A DNA stretch of 64,000 bases from Steroidobacter agaridevorans. GTDB taxonomy: Bacteria > Pseudomonadota > Gammaproteobacteria > Steroidobacterales > Steroidobacteraceae. The notes under the pieces are model-generated. The model was not told where the DNA came from, ran no database searches, and was given only the letters and a program-made list of their open reading frames with translations. The position numbers were made by a program, and so were the translations under genes. Position 1 is the stretch's first letter; the number at the start of each line of letters is the position of its first letter. The DNA is taken from positions 61,972-125,971 of the forward strand of contig NZ_BLJO01000010.1 in assembly GCF_009932555.1 (NCBI RefSeq), given 5' to 3'. Shown piece after piece: positions 55,926 to 63,828 of the stretch.

Positions 55926-56801
55926 TTACTTGCGCGAGGCGCTCATCGAACCGTCACCTTCGGTGGAGACTCCACTGCGCGATGCGGAGGCCGAGCCGTT
56001 CGCATTGCCGGCGATGTTCAAACCACTGGAAGGCTGCGAAGACTCCGACGCCGTCGTGGCCTTCGGCGCATCCGCGGCCTTCGGAGCATCGAGCAGACCA
56101 CCGCCCGCATTGCTCGATTCGCTGGCATTCGCTGCGCCAGTCGCGCCGCCTAACAAGCCAGACGCGGAACCTTCCTTGCTCGGCTGCGCCGCAGACGCGG
56201 CGGTTGTTGGCTCGGCAATGCCCTGAGTTGCATTAGAAACATTTGGCGCCTCGCCGCTCGCCAGCTTTGCGGGAGCCACGTTCGCCAACTCCGGCTGCGG
56301 CAGCGCCGCTCCATTCACGGCTCCACTGCCCGCACCCTGCGCAGCACCGACGAGGTTGACGCCATCGCGACTCACGTTCGAGGCCGCCGAGCCGGCCACA
56401 TCGGCGGCGCCTTCAATCTGCACGTCTTTCACCGCACCGACCGCTGATGCTGCAGCGGATGAAGTCGCGGCCGTCGCCATCTGGCGCGTCTCGCCCACCT
56501 TCTCTCGCGTCTGATCAACCGTGCCGGTCGCTCGATCGCGCACAGCGCTCGTCGTGCTATGCGCACGATTCGTCGCGCGCTCCGCAGTGTCACGAGTGGT
56601 CCGGCGCAGCGCCCCTCTGTCGAGGTCGGCACCGAGCGATCCATTCAGTGTGCCGTGCGTGGCCATGCCCATATCGCGCAGACCACCCGACAATCCACCG
56701 CCCAACCCGCCGCCGAGCCCGCCCAAACCCTGAGCGTTGACAGCGGCACAATTCAACACGGCAGCCACCGCAACACCGATCAGCATGTAACGAACTTTCA
56801 T
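55926..56801 (-). CDS. Ala/Gly/Ser-rich secreted protein
   Basis: A 291-residue low-complexity protein. The signal MKVRYMLIGVAVAAVLNCAAVNA is followed by a glycine-rich repeat (GLGGLGGGLGGGLSGGLRD), a Thr/Ala/Arg-rich middle (TRDTAERATNRAHSTTS) and a long Ala/Ser/Asn-rich tail with many repeats. Nothing enzymatic is visible. It could be a surface or matrix protein. AGGAG lies 7 nt before the ATG. Upstream is the 640-bp hairpin-rich gap. Confidence 0.62.
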   Translation of the reverse strand: MKVRYMLIGVAVAAVLNCAAVNAQGLGGLGGGLGGGLSGGLRDMGMATHGTLNGSLGADLDRGALRRTTRDTAERATNRAHSTTSAVRDRATGTVDQTREKVGETRQMATAATSSAAASAVGAVKDVQIEGAADVAGSAASNVSRDGVNLVGAAQGAGSGAVNGAALPQPELANVAPAKLASGEAPNVSNATQGIAEPTTAASAAQPSKEGSASGLLGGATGAANASESSNAGGGLLDAPKAADAPKATTASESSQPSSGLNIAGNANGSASASRSGVSTEGDGSMSASRK

Positions 56802-56954
56802 GTGAGTCTCCTGTCCGGCACGCAGCCAATCTGCAGCCTTTGATAGGAGTACGAGGCAGCCAGGCGATTTCTTCCGCCGCCACGAAAAAAAGATGAGCTT
56901 GACGTAATGAGCCCGCAATGCGCCCAACACTACCACGGTGCTCGATGGGCCCCT

Positions 56955-57042
56955 TCGTACGGTCACGCCGCCACGCTAAAGGGGCTCTTTGTGCGCTCAA
57001 CGGCGACAGTGTAGATGAGCCTGCTCGTACGGTCATGCCGCC
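56955..57042 (+). repeat. Direct repeat pair TCGTACGGTCAYGCCGCC
   Basis: Two 18-mers with one difference, at 56955-56972 and 57025-57042, in the same orientation. They lie between the Ala-rich gene and the palindromic element and share no further flank similarity that I can see. Confidence 0.7.
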
Positions 57043-57098
57043 GAGGGTGCGGAATGCACGTCTTCCTAGGCTCGACTTCACCACAGTGGTGTCGGCGT

Positions 57099-57342
57099 CT
57101 GTCGGGAAGGGGTGTCTTCTTCCGGCAGCTTTTCGGCACATGGACGGGGCCGAAACAGCAGGGCTCATCATGGGCTCGGCGGTGCCTTTCAGCGAAGCAT
57201 GCTTCGCTCCGCCGAGCGGGTGTACATGGATGCATACCCTGGGCTTGCACGGAGCAGGACTGCGCAGTGCAATGGGACGCGAGGAGCGCAATGCGCTCCG
57301 GCGGGCGCCCGGTGCCGGGAGGAGACACCCCCTTCCCGGCAG
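57099..57342. repeat. Mosaic palindromic element B, bounded by inverted repeats
   Basis: A 244-bp element. Its ends (57099-57126 and 57314-57342) are inverted copies of each other with 25 of 28 matches and one gap, and each end also folds on itself. Inside are TTTCGGC/GCCGAAA (57131-57155), an outer 9-bp stem GCTCGGCGG/CCGCCGAGC (57174-57182, 57209-57217) around the perfect 18-bp palindrome AGCGAAGCATGCTTCGCT (57191-57208), ACTGCGCAGT (57259-57268), GGAGCGC/GCGCTCC (57283-57299) and CGGGCGCCCG (57302-57311). No ORF or target-site duplication is evident. Confidence 0.75.
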
Positions 57343-57441
57343 CCGCGAGCCACTGCCCGTAACTACCCAGCGACTCTTCTCCGGTAGACGCAAGCACTGC
57401 GTCTGCCGTGCCGACAGCGCGAGCCGCCGCGGCCTCGGCGA

Positions 57442-58755
57442 TCAGTGCGCAGCCGAGGACAGCTGCTCCGGTGGTCGGAGATCGTTCCCAACGAGCCCAT
57501 TGCCGTAGATCTTATCGACACCTCGCGCACCCAAATCGGTTGCCCGGGCAGCGAGATCTGCGATAGCCGCCTCGGCTTGTTCCTTACCTCCAACAGCGAG
57601 GAGCTGGCGCGCCAGCAGCCCAGCAACGAGCGGCGCAGCGAACGAGGTCCCGCGCACTACACCGAAGGGAGCCTCAATACCTGCAGCAGACATGTTCGCC
57701 CCGGGCGCCGAGAAATCGACGTGCTTGCCTCGACAGGCCTCCACGAGCACTCGTTGTTTCGCATCGACGCCGGTTACAGCAACGACTTCCGGATACGCAG
57801 CAGGAAACAAAGGCGGCGCACTCGGCCCATCGTTACCCACCGCAGCGACGACGATGTGCCCTCGCGCCGTAACGACTCGAACGATTCGTTCGAGCAACAC
57901 ATTGGCAGGCCCGACCAAGCTGATATTGATGACAGGAACCTTTTCCCTCGACATCCAAGCAAACGCCTCGGCAACGGAATCGAGCGCACCGCCAGTCGCC
58001 AGCCCACAATAAACATCCGCCGCAAACAGCTCCGCGCCCGGCGCGGCGCCATGAAACACATCGCCCTGACCGACCAACAACGAGGCCACGGCTGTCCCGT
58101 GCGCGCTCGGCACAGCGCCGCCAGTGCAGCCGTGCTCGTGCACGTTGACGCCATTGAATACGGGATGAGAGCGCTGTACGCCGCCGTCGATCAACCCAAC
58201 TCTGGCGGTTACCGCAGGCGACCCGTTCGACGCCACGACAGATGTTTCCTCCGCGGCAGCAGCCGGAACTACCCCGCTCTCCAAATAAACATGGTTGTAA
58301 TCGTACGTCCCCTCCGGATCCTCTCTCCGCAACCGCTCCAGCGCACGCCGGGTGGACATCCCCTGCGGGGCCTGCAGGACGACAATGGAAACATCCAGCC
58401 CTTCCAACGTCCTCGTCCGCCCAATCCCAAATCCGGCCGCACGCGCGCGGTCCAACGCAGCCGGCGTAGGCGACAACGCCACGACCTCGCTGCGAACGAT
58501 CGGCGCGCCGCGGGGGTCAGCTTCGAGAACCGTCCGATTTGTCCGAAGCAGATGACGAATCCTCACCTGCCGCAGCTCTCGCAGGCGCTGCGGATCGGCC
58601 TGATCGAGCACGTCATTGACGGTCCGATTGAGCGGTTCGGTCGGCAGCCCCGGCAAGTTGGGCACCTGCACCTGCGGCAGCGTGACCTGCGCACGCGCCA
58701 CCCCGCCGGTCGCAAGCAGCAGGAAAGCAAGCAGGATGGATTTAGTCGGGAACAT
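57442..58755 (-). CDS. Subtilisin-like serine peptidase (S8)
   Basis: A 437-residue exported protease. Signal MFPTKSILLAFLLLATGGVARA, a prodomain-like region to about 170, then the S8 triad: Asp in VGLIDGGV, His in HGTAVASLL, Ser in GTSFAAPLVAG. The oxyanion Asn lies in AAVGNDGP. It is divergent from an ECF sigma/anti-sigma pair, a pairing seen in several proteobacteria that suggests shared control. The ATG at 58755 gives a clean signal peptide. Confidence 0.87.
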   Translation of the reverse strand: MFPTKSILLAFLLLATGGVARAQVTLPQVQVPNLPGLPTEPLNRTVNDVLDQADPQRLRELRQVRIRHLLRTNRTVLEADPRGAPIVRSEVVALSPTPAALDRARAAGFGIGRTRTLEGLDVSIVVLQAPQGMSTRRALERLRREDPEGTYDYNHVYLESGVVPAAAAEETSVVASNGSPAVTARVGLIDGGVQRSHPVFNGVNVHEHGCTGGAVPSAHGTAVASLLVGQGDVFHGAAPGAELFAADVYCGLATGGALDSVAEAFAWMSREKVPVINISLVGPANVLLERIVRVVTARGHIVVAAVGNDGPSAPPLFPAAYPEVVAVTGVDAKQRVLVEACRGKHVDFSAPGANMSAAGIEAPFGVVRGTSFAAPLVAGLLARQLLAVGGKEQAEAAIADLAARATDLGARGVDKIYGNGLVGNDLRPPEQLSSAAH

Positions 58756-58884
58756 GAGTACGCTCAGCCATCTTCTGAATATACGCGCCAGGAACCCGAA
58801 TCCTTCCAAGTCGCCCGCCGGCGTCAGGTTGGGGCACAATTATTTTGACCGCTCGGGAATAAACCCAGACTCGAACTCGTAGTA

Positions 58885-59391
58885 ATGAACGAGACACCCG
58901 CCAGCACGCAGTCCTCCTTGCAGCAGGTGCGCGAGCAGATCGTGGCGCTTCTGCCCAGGTTGCGGCGTTTTGGCCGCGCGATCGCCCGCCATCCGGCCGA
59001 TGCGGACGATCTGGTGCAGATCTCGATCGAACGCGCCCTGTCTCGCCATGAGCAGTGGCGGCCCGAGGCGCCGTTTCACAGCTGGATGTTCGGCATCATG
59101 CGCAATGCCTGGATCGATGAGGCTCGGGCTCGCGGCCGCCACGGCAAGGTCCTGGCGCCGGAAGAGGCCGGCCTCGACGTGCCCGACAACGCCAGCGAGG
59201 CTCAGCTGCGGCTGTTGTCGGTGCAGCGAGCGATGGCTTCGTTGCCGGAGGAGCAGCGGATGGCCGTGGCGCTGGTGCTGGTCGAAGGGCTCTCGTACAA
59301 GGAAGCCGCCGAGGCGCTGGACGTGCCGATCGGAACGTTGACGAGCCGGCTGGCGCGGGGCCGCGAGGCGCTGCAGAAGCAGCTGGAATGA
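58885..59391 (+). CDS. ECF RNA polymerase sigma factor
   Basis: A 168-residue extracytoplasmic-function sigma factor. Region 2 has HPADADDLVQISIERALSRH and FHSWMFGIMRNAWIDEAR; region 4 has LPEEQRMAVALVLVEGLSYKEAAEALDVPIGTLTSRLARG. It should direct transcription of itself and probably the divergent subtilase. The anti-sigma gene starts 9 bp downstream. No autoregulatory GGAAC-type promoter could be assigned with confidence in the 129-bp divergent gap. Confidence 0.9.
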   Translation: MNETPASTQSSLQQVREQIVALLPRLRRFGRAIARHPADADDLVQISIERALSRHEQWRPEAPFHSWMFGIMRNAWIDEARARGRHGKVLAPEEAGLDVPDNASEAQLRLLSVQRAMASLPEEQRMAVALVLVEGLSYKEAAEALDVPIGTLTSRLARGREALQKQLE

Positions 59392-59400
59392 AGGTGGACC

Positions 59401-60144
59401 ATGCAGTTCTCGGATGAAATCCTGATGGCGTATGCCGACGATGAAGTCGACGCCGACCTGCGCCGCCAGATCGAAGCTGCGATGGCGCTCGATCCATCGA
59501 TCGCCGAGCGCGTCGCGAAGCATCGCAGTCTGCGGGCCGATCTCGGCGTCGCATTCGACGGCGTCCTCGACGAGCCCATTCCCGATCGTCTGCTCGAAGC
59601 CGCAGCGTCATCGCCCGCCAAACCCGCGTCCGTCACCGATCTCAAAGCAGCTCGCATGGCCAAGGAGCGGGCCGCCCATCCGCGACGCTGGTCCTGGGTG
59701 GAATGGACCTCGATCGCTGCCAGCCTGATCATCGGCATTCTCGCCGGGCGCACCGCCCTGCATCCTTCGCGTTCTGATTTGTTTGCAACCAGTGCCGACG
59801 GCATCGTCGCGCGCGGCGAGTTGTCCGCCGCACTCACCGATCAAATCGGTGGCGATGCCAAAGATGCAAAAGTTCGGATCGGGCTGACGTTCCGCGTTAC
59901 GAGCGGCGATTACTGCCGCACATTCGTCACCGCTTCGGCCGCCGGGTTCGCGTGCCGCGAGCCGAATGAATGGAAAGTGCGCGCATTGAGCGAAGGCGGT
60001 TCCGACGTCAACGGCGGCGACTATCGCATGGCCGGCACCGAACTGCCGCCGGCCATTCTCGCAGCCGTGGAACAAAGCATGGCCGGTGAGGCGCTGGATC
60101 GCGAACAGGAACAGGCCGCCCGGGCGCGCGACTGGAAAAAGTAA
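59401..60144 (+). CDS. Membrane-anchored anti-sigma factor
   Basis: A 247-residue protein. The cytoplasmic N-terminus (FSDEILMAYADDEVDADLRRQIEAAMALDP) is the typical anti-sigma opening but lacks the HxxxCxxC zinc motif. One membrane helix (WTSIAASLIIGILAGRTAL, near residue 105) is followed by a periplasmic domain with two Cys (YCRTF, FACREP). It should hold the preceding sigma factor at the membrane. How the signal breaks the complex is not visible. Confidence 0.83.
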   Translation: MQFSDEILMAYADDEVDADLRRQIEAAMALDPSIAERVAKHRSLRADLGVAFDGVLDEPIPDRLLEAAASSPAKPASVTDLKAARMAKERAAHPRRWSWVEWTSIAASLIIGILAGRTALHPSRSDLFATSADGIVARGELSAALTDQIGGDAKDAKVRIGLTFRVTSGDYCRTFVTASAAGFACREPNEWKVRALSEGGSDVNGGDYRMAGTELPPAILAAVEQSMAGEALDREQEQAARARDWKK

Positions 60145-60219
60145 CGCAGCACGCGACGCAGTTCCGGAAACAAACACTCGGTTGCAGCGTTGCCGCCCGA
60201 GGCCCACTACAATTCAGGC

Positions 60220-61722
60220 ATGGATTCCTTGCTAGAAGAAGAACCGGCGCCGCGTCGGCGCTTTCAAAAGCGCTGGCTCTGGTGGGCATTCCTGGCGTGG
60301 TGGGCGGCAGTCGCATTGTGGAATGTCAGCAAGCCCATGCCACCCGGCACCGATGTCAGCTCGCCGCTCATCACCGCCGCAGCCAGCGACGTGCAGTTTC
60401 TTTACGACCTCACGACCGCGTTGCCGGACGGCAAAGCCGTTCGCGAGCAGCGCATCTTCGATGAAGTGTTCGACATCATCGATCAGGCGCAGTCGTTCGT
60501 GATCGCGGATTTCTTTTTGCTCAACGACATGATGGGCGCGGCCGACGGCGTCTATCGCCCGCTCAGTCGCCAGCTCGCGGACCGGCTGCTCGCGCGCAAG
60601 GCCGCCAATCCCGCACTGAACATTCTGCTCATTACCGATCCTATCAACGATGTCTACGGCGGCATGCCGTCGCCGTTGTTGAATGAGCTGCGCGCTGCCG
60701 GCATCGAAGTCGTCAGCACAAATCTCGATCGGCTGCGCGACTCCAATGCCATCTACTCGGCGCTGTGGCGCATGTTCCTGCAATGGTGGGGCAACTCGCC
60801 GGACGGCGGCTCGATGATGAATCCGTTTGCGCCGCCGGGCAGTCCGCCGATTACGTTTCGCAGCTGGCTGGCGCTGGCGAACTTCAAAGCGAATCATCGC
60901 AAGGTCATCCTTGCCGATCGTGCCGACGGCACGCTCACCGGCATGGTCACGTCGGCAAATCCGCACGACGGCAGCAGTTCGCATTCGAATGTGGGGCTGC
61001 GCTTCAATGGCGCTCTGGCGCAGGAGATCGTCAACAGCGAAAGGGCGGTGGCGCGCTTCTCGGGCTGGCGAGGTCAACTCTACGCCCCCGCCCCCATACC
61101 CCCTGCGACCGAGCCTGCCGATCCCGTGCAACTGCAATTCCTCACCGAGGAAGCGATTCGCGATCACCTGGTCGGCGCGATCGACACGACGCGCAACGGC
61201 GACGCAGTCAGCATCGCGACGTTTTATCTCTCGGACCGCAAGATCGTGAAGTCGCTGCTGAACTCCGCGTCGCGTGGCGCAAAAGTCCGGCTGATCCTCG
61301 ATCCCAACAAAGATGCGTTCGGACGCGAGAAGGACGGCGTGCCGAATCGTCCGGTCGCCAGCGAGCTGGTGAGAAGGAGCGACGAAAAGATCCAGGTGCG
61401 CTGGTATCGCACGCATGGCGAGCAATTCCACACCAAGCTCGCCCTGGTAACGCACGGCGACCGGCTGATCGCGTCGCTGGGCTCGGCGAACCTCACCCGG
61501 CGCAACATCGGCAATTACAATCTGGAAGCGAACGTCGCGGTGGAGCTGAGCGCGGCGTCACCGCTGGGCATCGAGCTGATCAGCTATTTCGACCGGCTGT
61601 GGAATAACGACGGGCCACCCGGAACCAGCTTCACCGCCGGGTTCGGCGCCTGGAAAGACGATGACACCGGCCGCTACTGGCGCTATCGCTTGATGGAAGC
61701 CACCGGACTGAGCACTTTCTAA
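60220..61722 (+). CDS. Phospholipase D-like membrane-anchored protein
   Basis: A 500-residue protein. A charged head, one membrane helix (WLWWAFLAWWAAVALW, about 18-35), then a PLD-superfamily catalytic part with two HKD-type motifs: NHRKVILADR near residue 228 and HTKLALVTHGD near residue 405. It is probably a cardiolipin synthase- or phospholipase-like enzyme facing the periplasm; the family also contains nucleases. Its last 165 bp overlap the convergent nuclease frame. Confidence 0.8.
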   Translation: MDSLLEEEPAPRRRFQKRWLWWAFLAWWAAVALWNVSKPMPPGTDVSSPLITAAASDVQFLYDLTTALPDGKAVREQRIFDEVFDIIDQAQSFVIADFFLLNDMMGAADGVYRPLSRQLADRLLARKAANPALNILLITDPINDVYGGMPSPLLNELRAAGIEVVSTNLDRLRDSNAIYSALWRMFLQWWGNSPDGGSMMNPFAPPGSPPITFRSWLALANFKANHRKVILADRADGTLTGMVTSANPHDGSSSHSNVGLRFNGALAQEIVNSERAVARFSGWRGQLYAPAPIPPATEPADPVQLQFLTEEAIRDHLVGAIDTTRNGDAVSIATFYLSDRKIVKSLLNSASRGAKVRLILDPNKDAFGREKDGVPNRPVASELVRRSDEKIQVRWYRTHGEQFHTKLALVTHGDRLIASLGSANLTRRNIGNYNLEANVAVELSAASPLGIELISYFDRLWNNDGPPGTSFTAGFGAWKDDDTGRYWRYRLMEATGLSTF

Positions 61723-62241
61723 CGCAACGCGCGCGGCGCGCTTCGGCTTCTGTCGCTGCAGATATCGGTATTGCCACGGCGGCAATCGATCGTCGGCTGG
61801 CAGTGCCCACAAGCCACGCCGACTCGCACGCGCGGTGTCTTCGAGCTCGATCAACGATCGATCGTGAATCGTGCGTCGATACACCCAGACATGACCGTCG
61901 CGCACCATCGCCTTCACGACATCGAGCCGGTCCGGCTCTCGATACACACGCACGACCTTGCGACCGTAGCGATCGGTCTCGATCACATCGACGAACACGT
62001 TGCGATCGGCAATCAGTTCGACCAGGGCCGCGCGGGCGGTGTTGCCGTACGGCTGAGATTTCTCTGGCGCGTCGATGTCCTGCAAACGAACGTCGATATC
62101 GCGGCCCTTCGCAGGCCGCACGAGAAAGCTGTCGCCATCGAAGATGCGTCCGACCGTGCCCGAAAAATCCAGCTCATCCGCAGTTGCGGCGCCTGACAGC
62201 AGGCATGCGGTAACAAACAACCAGACTTTAGCCACTCTCAC
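61558..62241 (-). CDS. Secreted SNase-like (thermonuclease) protein with run-on tail
   Basis: A 227-residue frame. Signal VWLFVTACLLSGAATA, then the staphylococcal-nuclease OB-fold with the catalytic pattern GRIFDGDSFLV, DVRLQDIDAPE and TDRYGRKVVRV. The domain ends near residue 165; about 55 further residues are encoded antisense to the PLD-like gene and have no family likeness. The original stop may have been lost by drift. The start is a GTG at 62241 (a second GTG at 62235), overlapping the PqiC-like gene by 14 bp, so it probably belongs to the lipid-transport transcript. Confidence 0.75.
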   Translation of the reverse strand: MRVAKVWLFVTACLLSGAATADELDFSGTVGRIFDGDSFLVRPAKGRDIDVRLQDIDAPEKSQPYGNTARAALVELIADRNVFVDVIETDRYGRKVVRVYREPDRLDVVKAMVRDGHVWVYRRTIHDRSLIELEDTARASRRGLWALPADDRLPPWQYRYLQRQKPKRAARVALESAQSGGFHQAIAPVAAGVIVFPGAEPGGEAGSGWPVVIPQPVEIADQLDAQR

Positions 62242-62890
62242 CGCGCAGTTTGCGTAGGTTGGGCTGATCGTCGGCGACCACCGTCGCGGTTTGCTTCGCC
62301 AGGTCCAGGGAAACTTTCTGAGCAGCGGATTCGAACGCCGCCGCGACCGCGCCCATGCGATCTTCGGCCGCGCGCTCTCGAGCTTCGCTGGTCACCGTCG
62401 CCACCAACTTACGATCGGCGACACGGATCAGGCGGCCGATGATCGTCACGTGCGCTTCGGGAAGCTTGCCGTCCGCAGTGCTCGCCTCGAAATGGCGCAC
62501 TTCCACGTCGACGATATAGTCGTTGGCGACGCGCGCCTGCTCGGCCGTGACGCTGCGAAAGATGTTCTGGTCGTTCCATGAACCGACCAACACGCTCTGC
62601 ACGACCTCGACCGTGCGACTGCCCCACCGCACGCCACGGTAGTAGTCGAGGTGCCGCCCCTTCAGCACGGCAATGCGATCGCTATCCAGTCCGGGCGCGA
62701 AATCGGGCCGACCGATCGACAAATCCACTGGCGTAGTCGGCACGCCCGTAAGCGAGCCGGCGGCGGCAGGCGCAATCACATAAGCGCTCGGCACAGGCAC
62801 ATCGCTATCGAATAGCGAGCCTGTGCTACAGCCGGCACAAGCCAATGCAGCAACAGCAGCGACCAGCACAGTTCTCATGCGTGTGCTCAT
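62228..62890 (-). CDS. ABC-type transport auxiliary lipoprotein (PqiC/PF03886-like)
   Basis: A 220-residue lipoprotein with lipobox ALACAGC. The mature part has the PF03886 pattern: PVDLSIGRPDFAPGLDSDRIAVLKGRHLDYYRGVRW, then SVLVGSWNDQNIFRSVTA and YIVDVEVRHFEA. In PqiABC-type systems this lipoprotein sits at the outer membrane and receives lipid from the MCE subunit. It overlaps the MCE gene as ATGA. Confidence 0.85.
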   Translation of the reverse strand: MSTRMRTVLVAAVAALACAGCSTGSLFDSDVPVPSAYVIAPAAAGSLTGVPTTPVDLSIGRPDFAPGLDSDRIAVLKGRHLDYYRGVRWGSRTVEVVQSVLVGSWNDQNIFRSVTAEQARVANDYIVDVEVRHFEASTADGKLPEAHVTIIGRLIRVADRKLVATVTSEARERAAEDRMGAVAAAFESAAQKVSLDLAKQTATVVADDQPNLRKLRGESG

Positions 62891-63822
62891 TTCTTGATCT
62901 CGACGCCGCTCTCCGGCGGCTCATACAAAATCTGCGACGGGTTTTCCTGCAGGCTGCGCGACAGGTCGCGGAACTCGCGCGCCGCCTGGCGTGTCTCGCG
63001 CATCAGCCGCTCCAGCTCGAACAAGCCTTGCTCGGTGAAATTGCCCAGCTGCACTTCGCTCTTTTGCGTGAAGGTGTCGATGCGCTTGGAAGCGTCGGCA
63101 AGATTGTTCGCAATGTCGTTCATGCGAGCCAGCGCCGTCTGCACTTCGGGCCGCGCATCGGTCGTCATGCCACGCAGCGATTCGGAAGCCCCATGAATCT
63201 CCGCAACCGTCGAGCGCAGCTCCGCGACCAGCAACTGCACGTCCTTCGCGGTCTGCGGCATGGTCTGCATCGTGTCACGCATGCCTTTGATGGTGTCGGC
63301 GATGCCGGCAAGGTTCTCGTCGGAGACCACACGCGAGATACGCTCGAGCAATGTGTTCGCGCGACCCATCAGTTCCGGCAAGCTGGCGAGGAAGGCGTCG
63401 AAGTCGGACTCGACCGCCTCGATCACGGGATATTGCTCGCCCTGCATGAGCGGCGCGCTGCGATCCACATCGGACGCTTCTTTGAGGTTCACATAGAGCA
63501 GACCGGTCACGCCCTGCAGACCGAGGCTGGCACGCGTGGCCGCCGAGATCGGCGCGGTCTTGTCGACTTCGACCACGACATGAACCCGTGTAGCATCGCT
63601 GGAATCGATGGCCAGCCGGCGCACCCGGCCGACATCGACGCCGAGGAAACGAACCGGGCTACCGCGGTCCAGGCCGCTCACCGAGCCGGTGAAATAAATC
63701 TCGTAGCGTTCGTACTCGCGGCCGTCGTTCGCGTCCGTGTACCAAAGCACGAAGCCGATGGCCATCGCGACCACCAGCAGGATGAAGGCGCCGACGGCGA
63801 CGTAATGAGCGTCTCTTTCCAT
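62887..63822 (-). CDS. MCE-family lipid transporter substrate-binding subunit
   Basis: A 311-residue MlaD-type protein. One N-terminal membrane helix (YVAVGAFILLVVAMAIGFVLW) is followed by a single MCE domain (about 40-120; YEIYFTGSVSGLDRGSPVRFLGVDVGRVRRLAID, GLQGVTGLLYVNLKEA). A long C-terminal helical, coiled region (about 160-300) follows that may form the tunnel of the hexamer. It bridges the inner-membrane transporter and the PqiC-like lipoprotein. Confidence 0.87.
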   Translation of the reverse strand: MERDAHYVAVGAFILLVVAMAIGFVLWYTDANDGREYERYEIYFTGSVSGLDRGSPVRFLGVDVGRVRRLAIDSSDATRVHVVVEVDKTAPISAATRASLGLQGVTGLLYVNLKEASDVDRSAPLMQGEQYPVIEAVESDFDAFLASLPELMGRANTLLERISRVVSDENLAGIADTIKGMRDTMQTMPQTAKDVQLLVAELRSTVAEIHGASESLRGMTTDARPEVQTALARMNDIANNLADASKRIDTFTQKSEVQLGNFTEQGLFELERLMRETRQAAREFRDLSRSLQENPSQILYEPPESGVEIKK

Positions 63823-63828
63823 GATGAC

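Larger units (their letters stand above)
56802..57441. other. 640-bp intergenic region without a credible gene
   Basis: All longer frames here are antisense shadows or lack family likeness and a ribosome site. The segment contains a direct repeat of 18 bp with one mismatch (56955-56972 and 57025-57042, 70 bp apart), the palindromic element at 57099-57342, and a further perfect hairpin AGACGCA/TGCGTCT at 57386-57404. The GCCCCTT/AAGGGGC pair (56949-56955 and 56979-56985) makes another possible stem. Confidence 0.65.

Noticed and set aside
57099-57342. Insertion sequence with transposase
   Set aside because: No frame inside resembles a transposase, and no flanking target-site duplication is evident; a non-autonomous palindromic repeat fits better.
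56967-57397. Frames inside the 640-bp gap (up to 144 codons)
   Set aside because: They are built on palindromic repeats, have no ribosome sites and give low-likeness Arg/Gly/Pro-rich products.
58756-58884. ECF-type autoregulated promoter (GGAACC followed by CGTC)
   Set aside because: A GGAACC occurs near 58790, but the next CGTC is about 25 nt away rather than 16-17, so it is not a credible ECF promoter.
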